DNA of 64,000 nucleotides from Pseudacidobacterium ailaaui (GCF_000688455.1 NZ_JIAL01000001.1:1953001-2017000); one strand, 5' to 3'; shown: positions 1 to 8,547, counted from the first letter of the stretch. The notes: generated from the letters alone by a model not told the origin. Program-made: numbers and translations.

Positions 1-1225
1 TAAGAAAGACGGCCGCGGCAGGCGCTCCATATTGAGGGTAAGGATACCAGGCCATCAGCGCCAGCACAGTCAGAAAGCCTGCAAAGGAGAATGCAAGCGA
101 GGCGAAGGGCGAGTGCTTACGGACCGCGGCAACAAGGCCCAGCAGCAGCAGGAGACCATTTCCGGCAAAGAAAACGCGGTAATAGGCCTTTACTTTTAAC
201 CGCAGAAACTGCATCGGATGGCGGGTGACCATGCGATAGGTGCTCATCTCCCAATGGGTGTAGAAATTTCGCATGGAGTCATGGTGATAGACAGGAACGG
301 GCCGTGGGCGCGAGAAAATGAAGGGTCCTGTGATGTGGTACTGCTCATAGTTCACTACGTAAGGAAAAAGCAGAGGGTGGCCAGTCCCGCGCCAGTTGTA
401 GTAACAGAGCCAGCCAAAGGTGAACAGGAGCATGAGCAATGGTGTTGCGACAAGCCTGATGAGGGCCTTCCATCCTGTGCGGCGGAGCATCCACAGCAGC
501 GGCAGCAAAGCCGGAAGCGAGACCATGCAACCCTCATACGGCCGGGTCAGGAGGAAGGTGCACAGCCCGATGCCGAGCGGAAGCGTAGAAGCAGCCGTGC
601 GGTGGTGATAGATTCGGGGGATACTGCCGATGACGAGCGCCCCGGCAGCCGCCGTCAGTCCGAGGCAAAAATAATTGTCAAACCAGTGGTTCCAGTCCAG
701 GCAAACACTCATTGCGATGAGCGCAGCTGCCAGCCCGTACTGTCGAGGCAGCCATCCGGAGACGGCCCAATCCACTAGAGCGCAAAAAAGCGCAGAGGTG
801 AGCAGCACTGCGATCCATGGGGACCCCAGGAGCTGCCCTACGGCAAGCGCCAGGCCTGTTCCAGGTAGATACATGGACTGATAGGAGGGCCAGACGTTTA
901 CATGGAAGGTCTCAAATGCCGCGGGCACCGGCGGTGGAGGATTGGTGAGGCGTCCATGCGCGAAGGTGTCCGCTGCGAGAAGGTAGCTGAATTCATCATG
1001 CAGCAAAGGTGTCGGGAGAGGCTCAACCGGCAGCAGTGCCAGACGGACCAGGATGGCTGCGGCAAAAATCATCCAGAAGCAAAGTGCAGGACGCCGGCTG
1101 ATAGATTTCAGAGCAGTTTCCATTCGGCTGGCAAGACAAAGCCAGGCCTTCCAGCGGGATGCGACCAACGCCATGCCGACGACAAAGGCCTCAAGCAGGA
1201 GATAATGCAGGGACGACTGAAACAT
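1..1225 (-). CDS. GT-C fold membrane glycosyltransferase (partial, 3' end outside window)
   Basis: The reverse strand is open from the ATG at 1225 to the window edge, at least 408 codons with no stop. The translation is a polytopic membrane protein: hydrophobic helices recur from residue 10 to the end. An acidic HDEFSY motif lies at residues 76-81, just after the first clear transmembrane segment. That arrangement (first outer loop with adjacent acidic residues) is typical of GT-C enzymes of the ArnT/PMT/GT39 kind, which use polyprenyl-phosphate sugars at the outer face of the inner membrane. An RBS-like GGAG lies 11 bases before the ATG. It follows dusB on the same strand after a 173-base gap in which I see no gene. 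Donor and acceptor are unknown. Family call is fairly sure, substrate unassigned. Confidence 0.75.
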   Translation of the reverse strand, partial: MFQSSLHYLLLEAFVVGMALVASRWKAWLCLASRMETALKSISRRPALCFWMIFAAAILVRLALLPVEPLPTPLLHDEFSYLLAADTFAHGRLTNPPPPVPAAFETFHVNVWPSYQSMYLPGTGLALAVGQLLGSPWIAVLLTSALFCALVDWAVSGWLPRQYGLAAALIAMSVCLDWNHWFDNYFCLGLTAAAGALVIGSIPRIYHHRTAASTLPLGIGLCTFLLTRPYEGCMVSLPALLPLLWMLRRTGWKALIRLVATPLLMLLFTFGWLCYYNWRGTGHPLLFPYVVNYEQYHITGPFIFSRPRPVPVYHHDSMRNFYTHWEMSTYRMVTRHPMQFLRLKVKAYYRVFFAGNGLLLLLGLVAAVRKHSPFASLAFSFAGFLTVLALMAWYPYPQYGAPAAAVFL

Positions 1226-1398
1226 TAAACAAACATCTCCGGCAAACAGTTCTTGAGGGAGCGAGGAAAATCGCCCTTCCGTGCGCCAGAGCACATGCGT
1301 TCGGATGCCGGATGCGCACTTAGAAAAGACGCAAAGACTGCCTGTAGCGTTTAGATGCAGAGAGGTTGCGAAGCACGAAGGGGGAAAAAGAATCGCTG

Positions 1399-2508
1399 TC
1401 AGGAAGCGAGCGCGGTCATCTGAGGCTCGAAAAAGCGCTCGACGGCGGAAAGAATGGCTTCGCCGCTCCGTGACTCGTAGATCGATTTGCGCAGGGAGGC
1501 CCCACCTGGAACTCCATGAGTAAACCAGGAGGCGAATTGCTTCATCTTGCCCACTGTTTCCGGATGGCTTTCCTCAAGTAGCATCTGGAAGTAGGTGCGA
1601 ATCATCCGATAGCGATCAAAGACGGTAGGTACATCGTAGTGCCCGGTTGCTGTGTACTGGGCAATCTGGCGGAAAATCCAGGGGTTGGATGGGGCCGCAC
1701 GGCCAATCATGACTGCATTGCACCCGGTTTGGGCCACCAGGGCGCAGGCATCTTCCGGAGTGCGGACATCTCCATTGCCAATCACAGGAATACGGACGGC
1801 ATCCTTGACTTGGGCGATGTATTCCCAGCGGGCCTGTCCGGAGTACCCCTGTTCACGCGTGCGCGCATGGAGGGCCACGGCCTGGAGACCGCATCCTTCG
1901 GCCATACGGGCCAGTTCCACGCAAATGATGTTGGAGTCGTTCCATCCCAGGCGGAATTTCACCGTAAATGGGATGGACACAGCGGCGCGAACTGCCGTGA
2001 AGATCCTTTCAATCAGGGGAAGATCGCGCAGAAGTCCACTGCCGCCATTGCAGGAAACCACGCGCTTGGCAGGACAGCCCAGGTTCAGATCGACCATGTC
2101 AAAACCAGTGTCCTGTACGATACGGGCTGCGTCGGCCAAGGTCTCCGGATTTGAGCCGAACAACTGCGCAGAAATAGGATGTTCGTCCTCGTAAAAAGTC
2201 AGATAGCGCTTGCGTTTGGACTCACGCATCCGAGTAAGACCGTCCGCCGAGGTGAACTCGGTCATGATCAGTCCACAGCCTGATTGCTGATTGGTGATCT
2301 CGGATTCTACGGACGTCCCCGGGGCGGCCTGAGAGGAAAAGACGCTGGCATTGCGGATGAAGCGGCGAAATACAGTGTCTGTGACGCCAGCCATGGGGGC
2401 AAGAACGGTAGCCGGGGCCACCGTAATCGCGCCTATCTGTACAGACGCAGGAACCCGCACGCCTGGCGGCATGGTGTGTTCGCGCGGATTGTCCCAGTGT
2501 TTCTGCAT
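1399..2508 (-). CDS. dusB: tRNA-dihydrouridine synthase, DusB type
   Basis: FMN- and NADPH-dependent enzyme that reduces uridines in the tRNA D-loop; cytosolic. Residues 35-46 hold LAPMAGVTD, the FMN-binding start of the TIM barrel. NLGCPAKRV (142-150) contains the catalytic Cys145, and HARTREQGYSG plus the GNGDV segment further on are family hallmarks. Length 369 is somewhat longer than the usual 320-350, mostly because of about 20 extra residues (about 56-77) between the first helix and the GLIMTE strand, and a short N-terminal extension. The start at 2508 is backed by a GGAGG seven bases upstream; an internal ATG at 2472 is the alternative. That GGAGG sits in the arm of a perfect hairpin (2513-2535). 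Downstream of rpmE on the same strand. Confidence 0.93.
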   Translation of the reverse strand: MQKHWDNPREHTMPPGVRVPASVQIGAITVAPATVLAPMAGVTDTVFRRFIRNASVFSSQAAPGTSVESEITNQQSGCGLIMTEFTSADGLTRMRESKRKRYLTFYEDEHPISAQLFGSNPETLADAARIVQDTGFDMVDLNLGCPAKRVVSCNGGSGLLRDLPLIERIFTAVRAAVSIPFTVKFRLGWNDSNIICVELARMAEGCGLQAVALHARTREQGYSGQARWEYIAQVKDAVRIPVIGNGDVRTPEDACALVAQTGCNAVMIGRAAPSNPWIFRQIAQYTATGHYDVPTVFDRYRMIRTYFQMLLEESHPETVGKMKQFASWFTHGVPGGASLRKSIYESRSGEAILSAVERFFEPQMTALAS

Positions 2509-2512
2509 AGCA

Positions 2513-2535
2513 AAGCCTCCGGCAAGCGGAGGCTT
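2513..2535 (-). promoter_or_regulatory. Perfect hairpin between rpmE and dusB that contains the dusB Shine-Dalgarno
   Basis: Positions 2513-2521 (AAGCCTCCG) and 2527-2535 (CGGAGGCTT) are exact reverse complements with a 5-base loop. On the reverse-strand transcript this follows the rpmE stop by about 28 bases and is followed by only three U residues, so it is a weak intrinsic terminator at best. The 3' arm carries GGAGG (2520-2516), at ideal spacing from the dusB ATG (2508). The hairpin could thus end rpmE transcripts, hide the dusB ribosome binding site, or both. The structure is seen directly; the role is inferred. Confidence 0.6.
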
Positions 2536-2562
2536 TTGTGTCTTGTAAACTCTTCGTTTTGT

Positions 2563-2784
2563 TTACTTTGCTGAAGTCTCCGCTTTGGCGTACTTGCGGC
2601 GGAAGCGCTCCACGCGACCGGCTGTATCCACCAGCTTCTGTTTGCCTGTAAAGAAAGGATGGCAATTGGAGCAGATTTCGAGGTGGATATCTCCCTTATG
2701 GGTCGAGCGCGTGGTAAAGCTGTGCCCACAGGCACAAACTACACGGATTTCCTGATAATTTGGATGAATTCCTGGCTTTGGCAT
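2563..2784 (-). CDS. rpmE: 50S ribosomal protein L31 (zinc-binding form)
   Basis: Seventy-three residue ribosomal protein of the large subunit, located at the central protuberance in known structures. The start [11 protein letters not shown] at 2784 matches the family N-terminus, so the eight codons upstream are not used. CACGHSF followed by [14 protein letters not shown] gives the CxC...CxxC zinc-binding set of the C+ form; under zinc starvation many bacteria swap this form for a Cys-free paralogue, none of which is seen here. [10 protein letters not shown] is the conserved C-terminus. Followed on the same strand by dusB and preceded by a small zinc-ribbon protein gene. Confidence 0.96.
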   Translation of the reverse strand: MPKPGIHPNYQEIRVVCACGHSFTTRSTHKGDIHLEICSNCHPFFTGKQKLVDTAGRVERFRRKYAKAETSAK

Positions 2785-2906
2785 GATTCGAAAAACCTTT
2801 CCCTGCAAACTCTTATTTTACGGGGAGAACATAAATTCCGCAAATAGGCAAGATCCACACCCCGAGGCGTGGAATCTCTGCCAAAGCCGGGAGTAAAACC
2901 ATAAGT

Positions 2907-3158
2907 TCAGGATGCCAGGGCGATCACCTCGGGCTCTTGGGCAGCCATTCGTCCCGCCCGTCGAGGCACAAGATGGATTCCGGTACCCGAGTCTTTTTGA
3001 ATCACGAAGTGCTCCGAGCAGGTCCCGCAAAGCCAGTAATGTTCCAGGCGCCGCGGTGCATCCGGGGTTTCTTCGGTAACATCAAAAACGAAAATCCGCC
3101 CCTCCCGCAGGTAATGAAGCGGCTTTGCGCACTCAGGATTTGCGCAATTGTTGACCAT
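2907..3158 (-). CDS. Small zinc-ribbon protein of unknown function
   Basis: Eighty-three residues starting at ATG 3158, chosen because GGGGAG stands just upstream (about eight bases); the longer reading frame to 3248 lacks protein-like sequence. Cys5 and Cys10 (CANPEC) pair with Cys44 and Cys47 (CGTC) to make a likely CX4C...CX2C zinc site. REGRIFVFDV between them looks like a short beta hairpin. No signal peptide or membrane helix, so probably cytosolic. I recognise no named family. It lies upstream of rpmE on the same strand with a 122-base gap. Confidence 0.75.
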   Translation of the reverse strand: MVNNCANPECAKPLHYLREGRIFVFDVTEETPDAPRRLEHYWLCGTCSEHFVIQKDSGTGIHLVPRRAGRMAAQEPEVIALAS

Positions 3159-3424
3159 GATTTCATCTCCCCAAACATTCCTGCGCGTCACCGTGCTTGC
3201 GCGGGAGCAATTGAGCCTTTGGACTGGCTGGAGAGGTCTTTTCTCCAACGGACTGCAGACTTCTTACAAAAAGTGTGATGCCCGCAGGTTACAGGCGGGT
3301 TTGTTCATGGATAAAAATCTGAGAAAATCCGTCCCGGTCCTTCAAAGACAAAGCCCGGAAGCTGGCGCAGGGCCAATTGGATGGCTGTGAGAGAATAGAA
3401 AGTTCGTCTGAACGCCAGAAAGAT

Positions 3425-4351
3425 ATGCCGATTCTTCGTTCTGCTTTTATTGCTCTTTCCCAGAATGCCTCTCTCAGAAAGTTCGCCGAGCAGTCAGAAA
3501 TGGGTCGCCGGATGTCCTCGCGTTTTGTTGCAGGCATGGAGATCCAGGACGTTGTGCGTGCCGCCAAGGAATTGGCGGACCTGGGGATCGCTTCCACATT
3601 GGACAGCCTGGGGGAAAACGTAACGACCCCGGGGGAGGCGCGGCGCTCGGGTGAGGTGTACCACCGGCTGCTGGACGCCATCGAGAGCCAGAAGCTGAAT
3701 GCCAATGTGAGCCTGAAACTCACGCAGATGGGAATGGACCTTGATCCCGGGCTGGCGGAAGAAATTGTGGCTGAGCTGGTACAACATGCGGTCGCTGCCA
3801 ATACCTTTGTCCGGGTGGATATGGAAGGCAGCCAGTACACGCAGGCAACCATCGACATGGTCCGCAGGATCCATGCCCTCCCGGGCAATCGAGGCCATGT
3901 GGGAGTCGTGATTCAGGCTTATCTTTACCGCAGCGCGCAGGACATTCGGACGCTGACCGGGGAGGGCATCCGCATCCGCCTTTGTAAAGGGGCCTACAAG
4001 GAGCCTGCGAGCCTTGCTTTTCCGGAAAAGAAGGACGTGGATGCAAACTTTGTAAAGCTGATGCAGCTTTTGCTGACCAGCGGGCTGTATCACGGGATCG
4101 CCACGCATGATGAGCAGATGATTGCCGCTACAAAGCAGTTTGTCCGCGAGCACGGGCTGGACCCCAGGTCTTTCGAGTTCCAGATGCTGTATGGCATCCG
4201 CCGGGACCTGCAGCGGTCGCTGGTGAAGGAAGGCTTTCCGATGCGGGTATACGTTCCTTTCGGTACCGAGTGGTATCCCTATTTCATGCGCCGACTGGCG
4301 GAACGTCCTGCAAATGCGCTGTTTATCGCCAAAAATCTGTTCAAGAAATAA
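3425..4351 (+). CDS. Proline dehydrogenase (monofunctional)
   Basis: FAD enzyme oxidising L-proline to delta-1-pyrroline-5-carboxylate, feeding electrons to quinone, usually at the inner face of the membrane. 308 residues, the usual size of the stand-alone PutA proline dehydrogenase domain. VSLKLTQMG (about 95-103), RLCKGAYKEP (185-194, FAD and substrate binding) and YFMRRLAERPAN (286-297, substrate-carboxylate arginines) are the family motifs. ATG 3425 fits the family N-terminus better than the in-frame codon 48 bases upstream. No P5C dehydrogenase gene lies in the window, so the second step must be encoded elsewhere. It converges on marR with only six bases between stops. Confidence 0.92.
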   Translation: MPILRSAFIALSQNASLRKFAEQSEMGRRMSSRFVAGMEIQDVVRAAKELADLGIASTLDSLGENVTTPGEARRSGEVYHRLLDAIESQKLNANVSLKLTQMGMDLDPGLAEEIVAELVQHAVAANTFVRVDMEGSQYTQATIDMVRRIHALPGNRGHVGVVIQAYLYRSAQDIRTLTGEGIRIRLCKGAYKEPASLAFPEKKDVDANFVKLMQLLLTSGLYHGIATHDEQMIAATKQFVREHGLDPRSFEFQMLYGIRRDLQRSLVKEGFPMRVYVPFGTEWYPYFMRRLAERPANALFIAKNLFKK

Positions 4352-4357
4352 AAAGGA

Positions 4358-4849
4358 TCAGGCCTGAACGGAGTCCTTTGCGGAAAGTGGAGCGCGAATC
4401 TCTTCCAGCATAGAGATCAGCTCTCCAAGTTTTTCTTTGTTCAAGCCCTGCAGGACCTCTTTCGCATGGTTGCATACCACGGGGTCTAACTCTTCCAGCA
4501 GGTCCATCCCCCGCGGCGAGATGCGTGTGTAAATGACCCGACGGTCTTTGGGGTCCCGCTTTCGGCGCACGAGCCGCATTTTCTGCAGGCGAGTCAGCAA
4601 CCGGGTGATGTCGGGGTCACTGCTAATCAGACGTTCCCCGATGTCTGAACATCGCAGGCCTCCATTTCCGGCACCACGCAGAATACGCAGTACGTTGTAT
4701 TGCGTAGGAGTAATGCCTAAGGGTTTCAGCGTCTGCTGAAGGTGATACTGGATCCGGTCGGCCGTCCTGAGAATGTTGAGCACCGCTTCTTCTTCCTGGC
4801 TGGCGAAGGGGCGGGACTGCTTGATTTCTGCCTGAAGAGTGCTGCCCAT
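4358..4849 (-). CDS. MarR family transcriptional regulator
   Basis: 163-residue winged-helix DNA-binding protein, expected to act as a dimer. The core runs from about residue 20 to 140: ITPTQYNVLRIL leads into the recognition helix region and DITRLLTRLQKMRLV plus DRRVIYTRISPRG make the wing, as in MarR/SlyA proteins. No cysteine-based redox site is obvious, so the ligand is unknown. It lies just downstream of treY on the same strand, 49 bases away. That gap holds a 12-base palindrome within a longer inverted repeat that could be its own operator. The AAGG only one base before the ATG is an oddly short ribosome site. Confidence 0.88.
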   Translation of the reverse strand: MGSTLQAEIKQSRPFASQEEEAVLNILRTADRIQYHLQQTLKPLGITPTQYNVLRILRGAGNGGLRCSDIGERLISSDPDITRLLTRLQKMRLVRRKRDPKDRRVIYTRISPRGMDLLEELDPVVCNHAKEVLQGLNKEKLGELISMLEEIRAPLSAKDSVQA

Positions 4850-4860
4850 ACATGCCTTTA

Positions 4861-4901
4861 TAAATCAATGAAGACCAGGGGCGCCCCTAAACCGTGATTT
4901 A
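4861..4901 (-). promoter_or_regulatory. Nested inverted repeat between treY and the marR gene
   Basis: TAAATCA (4861-4867) is the exact reverse complement of TGATTTA (4895-4901), and between them AGGGGCGCCCCT (4877-4888) is a perfect 12-base palindrome. The outer arm includes the treY stop codon. There is no U-tract, so an intrinsic terminator is unlikely. A MarR operator or an intercistronic RNA structure would fit. Symmetry is seen; function is inferred. Confidence 0.4.
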
Positions 4902-7880
4902 CAGTCCTTGCGCCGACCTGCTGCGGAGTACGACTACCGGAAACTGCGTGAAGATCTCGCGTAAACGCAAGATGTTTTCCTCAGTGTGGACCTCTTCACC
5001 GGTAAACACATTGATAAATGCAGCAGGTGTATGATCGGGCAGCCTGATTTGCGCTTTCCCCCACGCATCCTTCAGCGGCAGGCTGCTTCGCATCTGCATC
5101 ATGGAGCAGGCAAAGCGAGGAACAACAGCAAGAACCGCCTGCTGCGTACTCCTGTCCAGTCGGAGAAAGGCAATCGCATTTTCCTGCCGGTCCAGTTCAA
5201 TCTCCAGAGGGAGATAGTCTCCACGGCGGAAAAGGGAATGGAGTTCGTTCCTGACAGAGAGGGCGCGGTGCATGGTCCACAGCTTGATACGGCCATCCGG
5301 CAAGTTCCGCAATACGTCGGCGCAAACAGCGGCAGGGCCTTCGCTTTCCGCCTGCTGAAGCAATTGCTCCAATGCCTTCATGCGCTGGGCAAAATCGACG
5401 GGACGCCGGTTGTCGGGGTCCACAAGAGTAAGGTCCCACAATTCAGAACCCTGGTAGAAGTCCGGAACTCCGGGCGAGCATACTTTCAGGACCACTTGTG
5501 CAAGGGAATTCAGTGCGCCAAAGAACTGCACGGGAGGCAGGAAAGACAGGAGCGTGTGAACAAACCGTGTCTCCTGCATACGGCCCTGAGGCAGCAGAAT
5601 GGTTTCAAGAAACTTATGCACAGCATCCAGATACTCGGGGTCCGGGTTGGTCCAACTGACATTGACCTTGGCTTCGCTGAGGGCCTTGGTGCAGTATTCC
5701 TTGATGCGGTCAAGAAATTGCTTTCTGTCCTCGGTGGTTTCCATACGCCAGGGCCATGCACCCACGATCGTCTGGTAAATCAGATACTCTTCGTTTGTGT
5801 CGGGAGCCACGCGGCCATCCGGAAGCTTTTGTTTGTGCGCAGCGTTCATGCGCATCCAGCGCCGCACCATCGAGGCCCACTGCGAGGGCATTTCTGACAA
5901 GACATTCAGACGGTTGCGCACATCTTCGCTTCGCTTGGTGTCATGCGTAGATGTGGTCAGCATGGAATCAGGGGACTTTTGCAGCCGTTCCAGGTTGGCG
6001 GCGTGAAAAAGCTCAGGACTGAGGCCAAAGGCTTTGATGGAGCTGCCAACTTCATTCGAGGAAACAAAGCGCGTATAAACATAAAATGCGGTATCCTCTA
6101 CTCCTTTGGCCATGACAGGTCCGGTGAGCTGCTGGAACTTCAAAGCAAAGTGCAGCCGCGCCGGATATTTTTCATCTTCATGGTCGCCCAGCCGGAGCGT
6201 GCTTTCCAGAAAATCAAAGGCCGACTCTGCCACATCAGGGTTGCGATGTTTGGCGCGTTCGATGGCCTGATGAATGAAGGCGAGGTCGCGCTCTGTATAC
6301 TGGCCGCGGTCGTCAATGTATGTGCGGTATACCGGGAAACAGGCAATGGTTTCGCGAATGACGCGCTCCAGAATGCTCTCCGTATAATCTCTGGCGCGGC
6401 GGTCGCTCGCAGCCAGATGGTCCAGCAGGTTGGTCAGGACATAAATCTCGCTGGAAAGGGAGGTCTGCATGACCTTGAGCTTGCAGCGGTAGATCAGCTC
6501 GTCAGGGTCGATTTCTTTGCCCACAATCCTGGCGTAGAGCGTCGTGAATTTGGCTGCGTTGCGCGGTTCGATAAAAACCTGATTGGCAAGGTGGAGAAAG
6601 TCGTAACCGGTCGTGCCTCGCACCGGCCATTCCTGCGGGAGGACTTCGCGCGGTTCCAGGATTTTTTCAACGACGGTATAGAGAGGGCCTTGACTGCGCG
6701 TCCAGTCATAGCCGCGCAGGGCCTCTCGCAGTTCTACCTCCAGGCCGCTGGCAGTAAGCTCGCCCTGAGGTTCGGGACCGAAACACTGACCGGCAATGCA
6801 AAGCAGTTGCAGGCGGATCAGGTACTGACGGGGATTGAACATACCATCGCAATGATCAATCCGCAGGCCCGTGACTTCTCCAGTAGCGATCATGCGTCTC
6901 ACCAGACGGTGGGTCGCCGCAAAACAGGAGGGGTCTTCCTGGCGAAGACCAACCAGGTCATTGACATCAAAAAAACGGCGGTAATTGATTTCTTCCGACG
7001 AGACACGCCAGTAGGCAAGTCGATAGGGCTGCATCTCCAGCAGGGCATGGAGGTGGTCAAAGCTGCGTGGGTCTCCCTCCACGCCATTCACCCGCTCGAT
7101 GGCGCGCAGGATGACAGGCCGGATTTCATCCGAACCCAGGGCCTTCAAAAGACGGGGCTTGAGCTCGCGTAGCTGCTGCTGCCGCTGTGCGATCAATCCT
7201 GCATCTGAGGAGTCATTTGGAGGGATGTGCGCTAGTTCCTGCAAAAGATCGCGAAACCATCCGGGCACGCCGTCCCTTTGGTCTTCCTCTTCAGGAAAAA
7301 GTATGGGGATCGAACGTGGAGCAAGAGGAAAAGAATGGTCATAGTAGGTGACCTTGAGGAGTCCATCCTGCATGGCGACCTGTATTTTTTTACTCTCCAG
7401 CTCTTCTCCATACTGGTTGCCTAAAACAGGGATCAGAAGCTTTCCGCGCATGTCAGGACGGATGGGGTCCCAGTCAATATCGAAAAAAGTGGCATATTCA
7501 GAGGTGCGGCCGTTTTCCAGCACGTCCTGCCACCATGCCGACTCGTTTCCTACGCCCATGTGGTTCGGCACGATGTCCAGCAGCAGCCCCATCCCATACT
7601 CCCGCAGAAGGGCGCTCATGCGATGGAAGCCTTCTTCCCCTCCCAGCATCTGGTTGATGCGGTCATGCCGGGTCACATCATAGCCGTGGGTGCTTCCGCT
7701 GCGGGCTTCAAAGATGGGTGACGAATACAGATCACTGATGCCCAGATTTTTGAGATAGGGCAGAATGCCTTCGACGTCCTTAAATTGAAAGCCGGAGTGC
7801 ATCTGGACGCGGTAGGTGGATTTCGGCACGCGCGCGTCCCGATGCACCATATCAAAAATGCAATCCTGTACTTTCGACAT
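4899..7880 (-). CDS. treY: Maltooligosyl trehalose synthase
   Basis: GH13 enzyme that isomerises the reducing-end alpha-1,4 bond of maltooligosaccharides to an alpha,alpha-1,1 bond, the first step of the TreY-TreZ trehalose route; cytosolic. 993 residues, within the family range though long. STYRVQ (21-26) and GSTHGYDV (62-69) at the N-terminus are the TreY signature. VPNHMGVG is GH13 region I, GLRIDHCDGM (about 338-347) carries the nucleophile Asp, GTTGYDF follows, and STHDTKRSEDVR is the region IV equivalent. No treZ or treX neighbour is present in the window. The MarR gene lies immediately downstream and may be co-transcribed. The opposite strand has a 409-codon open frame that I regard as a shadow. 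Confidence 0.95.
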   Translation of the reverse strand: MSKVQDCIFDMVHRDARVPKSTYRVQMHSGFQFKDVEGILPYLKNLGISDLYSSPIFEARSGSTHGYDVTRHDRINQMLGGEEGFHRMSALLREYGMGLLLDIVPNHMGVGNESAWWQDVLENGRTSEYATFFDIDWDPIRPDMRGKLLIPVLGNQYGEELESKKIQVAMQDGLLKVTYYDHSFPLAPRSIPILFPEEEDQRDGVPGWFRDLLQELAHIPPNDSSDAGLIAQRQQQLRELKPRLLKALGSDEIRPVILRAIERVNGVEGDPRSFDHLHALLEMQPYRLAYWRVSSEEINYRRFFDVNDLVGLRQEDPSCFAATHRLVRRMIATGEVTGLRIDHCDGMFNPRQYLIRLQLLCIAGQCFGPEPQGELTASGLEVELREALRGYDWTRSQGPLYTVVEKILEPREVLPQEWPVRGTTGYDFLHLANQVFIEPRNAAKFTTLYARIVGKEIDPDELIYRCKLKVMQTSLSSEIYVLTNLLDHLAASDRRARDYTESILERVIRETIACFPVYRTYIDDRGQYTERDLAFIHQAIERAKHRNPDVAESAFDFLESTLRLGDHEDEKYPARLHFALKFQQLTGPVMAKGVEDTAFYVYTRFVSSNEVGSSIKAFGLSPELFHAANLERLQKSPDSMLTTSTHDTKRSEDVRNRLNVLSEMPSQWASMVRRWMRMNAAHKQKLPDGRVAPDTNEEYLIYQTIVGAWPWRMETTEDRKQFLDRIKEYCTKALSEAKVNVSWTNPDPEYLDAVHKFLETILLPQGRMQETRFVHTLLSFLPPVQFFGALNSLAQVVLKVCSPGVPDFYQGSELWDLTLVDPDNRRPVDFAQRMKALEQLLQQAESEGPAAVCADVLRNLPDGRIKLWTMHRALSVRNELHSLFRRGDYLPLEIELDRQENAIAFLRLDRSTQQAVLAVVPRFACSMMQMRSSLPLKDAWGKAQIRLPDHTPAAFINVFTGEEVHTEENILRLREIFTQFPVVVLRSRSAQGL

Positions 7881-8030
7881 AAGTTTTTCTGGGTGTAGCG
7901 ATGAATACTGCCGTTAGGATGCAGAAAGAGGAAGATGAGTTGATTGATGTTCTCTGATTGCGGCGCACTTTACGAAACTTGTACACTCCGCTCACAATAG
8001 AAAGGAAGACTTAAGAAATGAGGAACACCG

Positions 8031-8213
8031 ATGCCCCTTTCCGGAGAAGCCATCCGATTGATGAACTACATTGATGATGTAACGGTTACGCTGCGGCGAC
8101 TGCTGTCTCTGGCCCAGACGCTTCCTCCGGAGGAGCGCAAACGCGTCGGTGAATACCTGAAAAATGCCCAGCCCAATATCAATACGGTGATTCAGGCCCT
8201 GGAAGGAAAGTAG
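8031..8213 (+). CDS. Small protein of unknown function (60 aa)
   Basis: Short gene with an AGGA eight bases before the ATG at 8031; a second ATG 30 bases in (MNYIDD) is an alternative start. The product is largely helical by composition (TVTLRRLLSLAQTLPPEERKR), slightly basic, with no signal peptide or transmembrane helix. It is transcribed away from treY, with a 150-base intergenic region between them. I do not recognise a family. Support is a sensible ribosome site, protein-like composition and an isolated position between two oppositely oriented transcripts. Confidence 0.55.
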   Translation: MPLSGEAIRLMNYIDDVTVTLRRLLSLAQTLPPEERKRVGEYLKNAQPNINTVIQALEGK

Positions 8214-8218
8214 ATTTC

Positions 8219-8235
8219 CCTCGCTTCAAGCGAGG
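8219..8235. terminator. Short inverted repeat between convergent genes
   Basis: CCTCGC and GCGAGG (8219-8224 and 8230-8235) pair perfectly around a 5-base loop, directly after the 60-aa gene and before the 3' end of the HMA-like gene. There is no good T-run on either side, so it may only be a weak bidirectional stop or a Rho-linked structure. Confidence 0.35.
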
Positions 8236-8258
8236 CGAAGATGTTCTCCATAAGACTT

Positions 8259-8531
8259 TTATTGTGCGGCCGCGGCAGGTTGTGCTTCTACAGCCGGTTG
8301 CGGCGGCAGCAGGGAAACTTCTTCTGAGATGCTCATGCCAGCGCGGCGCAATAACTGCGCGACAACGGCCTTGTTCAGGCGTGTAGCATCGTACTCCACA
8401 CGGATGGTCTTCTGGTCTTCTTTTAACTGGATGCGGCGGATGCCATAGACTTCGCTCATGTTGCCAAGAGCGAACATTGCGGCCTCGGAAGGATGCTGTT
8501 CGTAGCGAAAGAGAACGTCAACCGTGGTCAT
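8259..8531 (-). CDS. Heavy-metal-associated-fold-like small protein, no metal CxxC
   Basis: Ninety residues from ATG 8531. Predicted pattern is beta-alpha-beta-beta-alpha-beta (VDVLFRYE, a helix, IRRIQLKE, TIRVEYD, a helix), reminiscent of HMA/copper chaperone domains, but the metal-binding CxxC is absent. The C-terminal 20 residues are a Pro/Ala/Gln-rich tail. It starts 16 bases after the anti-sigma gene on the same strand, so it probably belongs to the sigma/anti-sigma transcript. The function is unknown: it could be a fold relic or a protein-interaction module. The longer reading frame upstream overlaps anti-sigma coding sequence and is not used. Confidence 0.65.
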   Translation of the reverse strand: MTTVDVLFRYEQHPSEAAMFALGNMSEVYGIRRIQLKEDQKTIRVEYDATRLNKAVVAQLLRRAGMSISEEVSLLPPQPAVEAQPAAAAQ

Positions 8532-8547
8532 ACACTCATGATAGCAG

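Noticed and set aside
218-1228. Several plus-strand frames at the left edge
   Set aside because: The reverse strand encodes one continuous membrane glycosyltransferase through the window edge; the plus frames are its shadows.
3281-3299. CCCGC...GCGGG hairpin followed by TTTGTT upstream of proline dehydrogenase
   Set aside because: No plus-strand gene ends before it and the 9-base loop with a 5-base stem is weak; probably chance.
5943-7172. 409-codon open frame opposite treY
   Set aside because: Mirror of treY codon use; no domain, no ribosome site.
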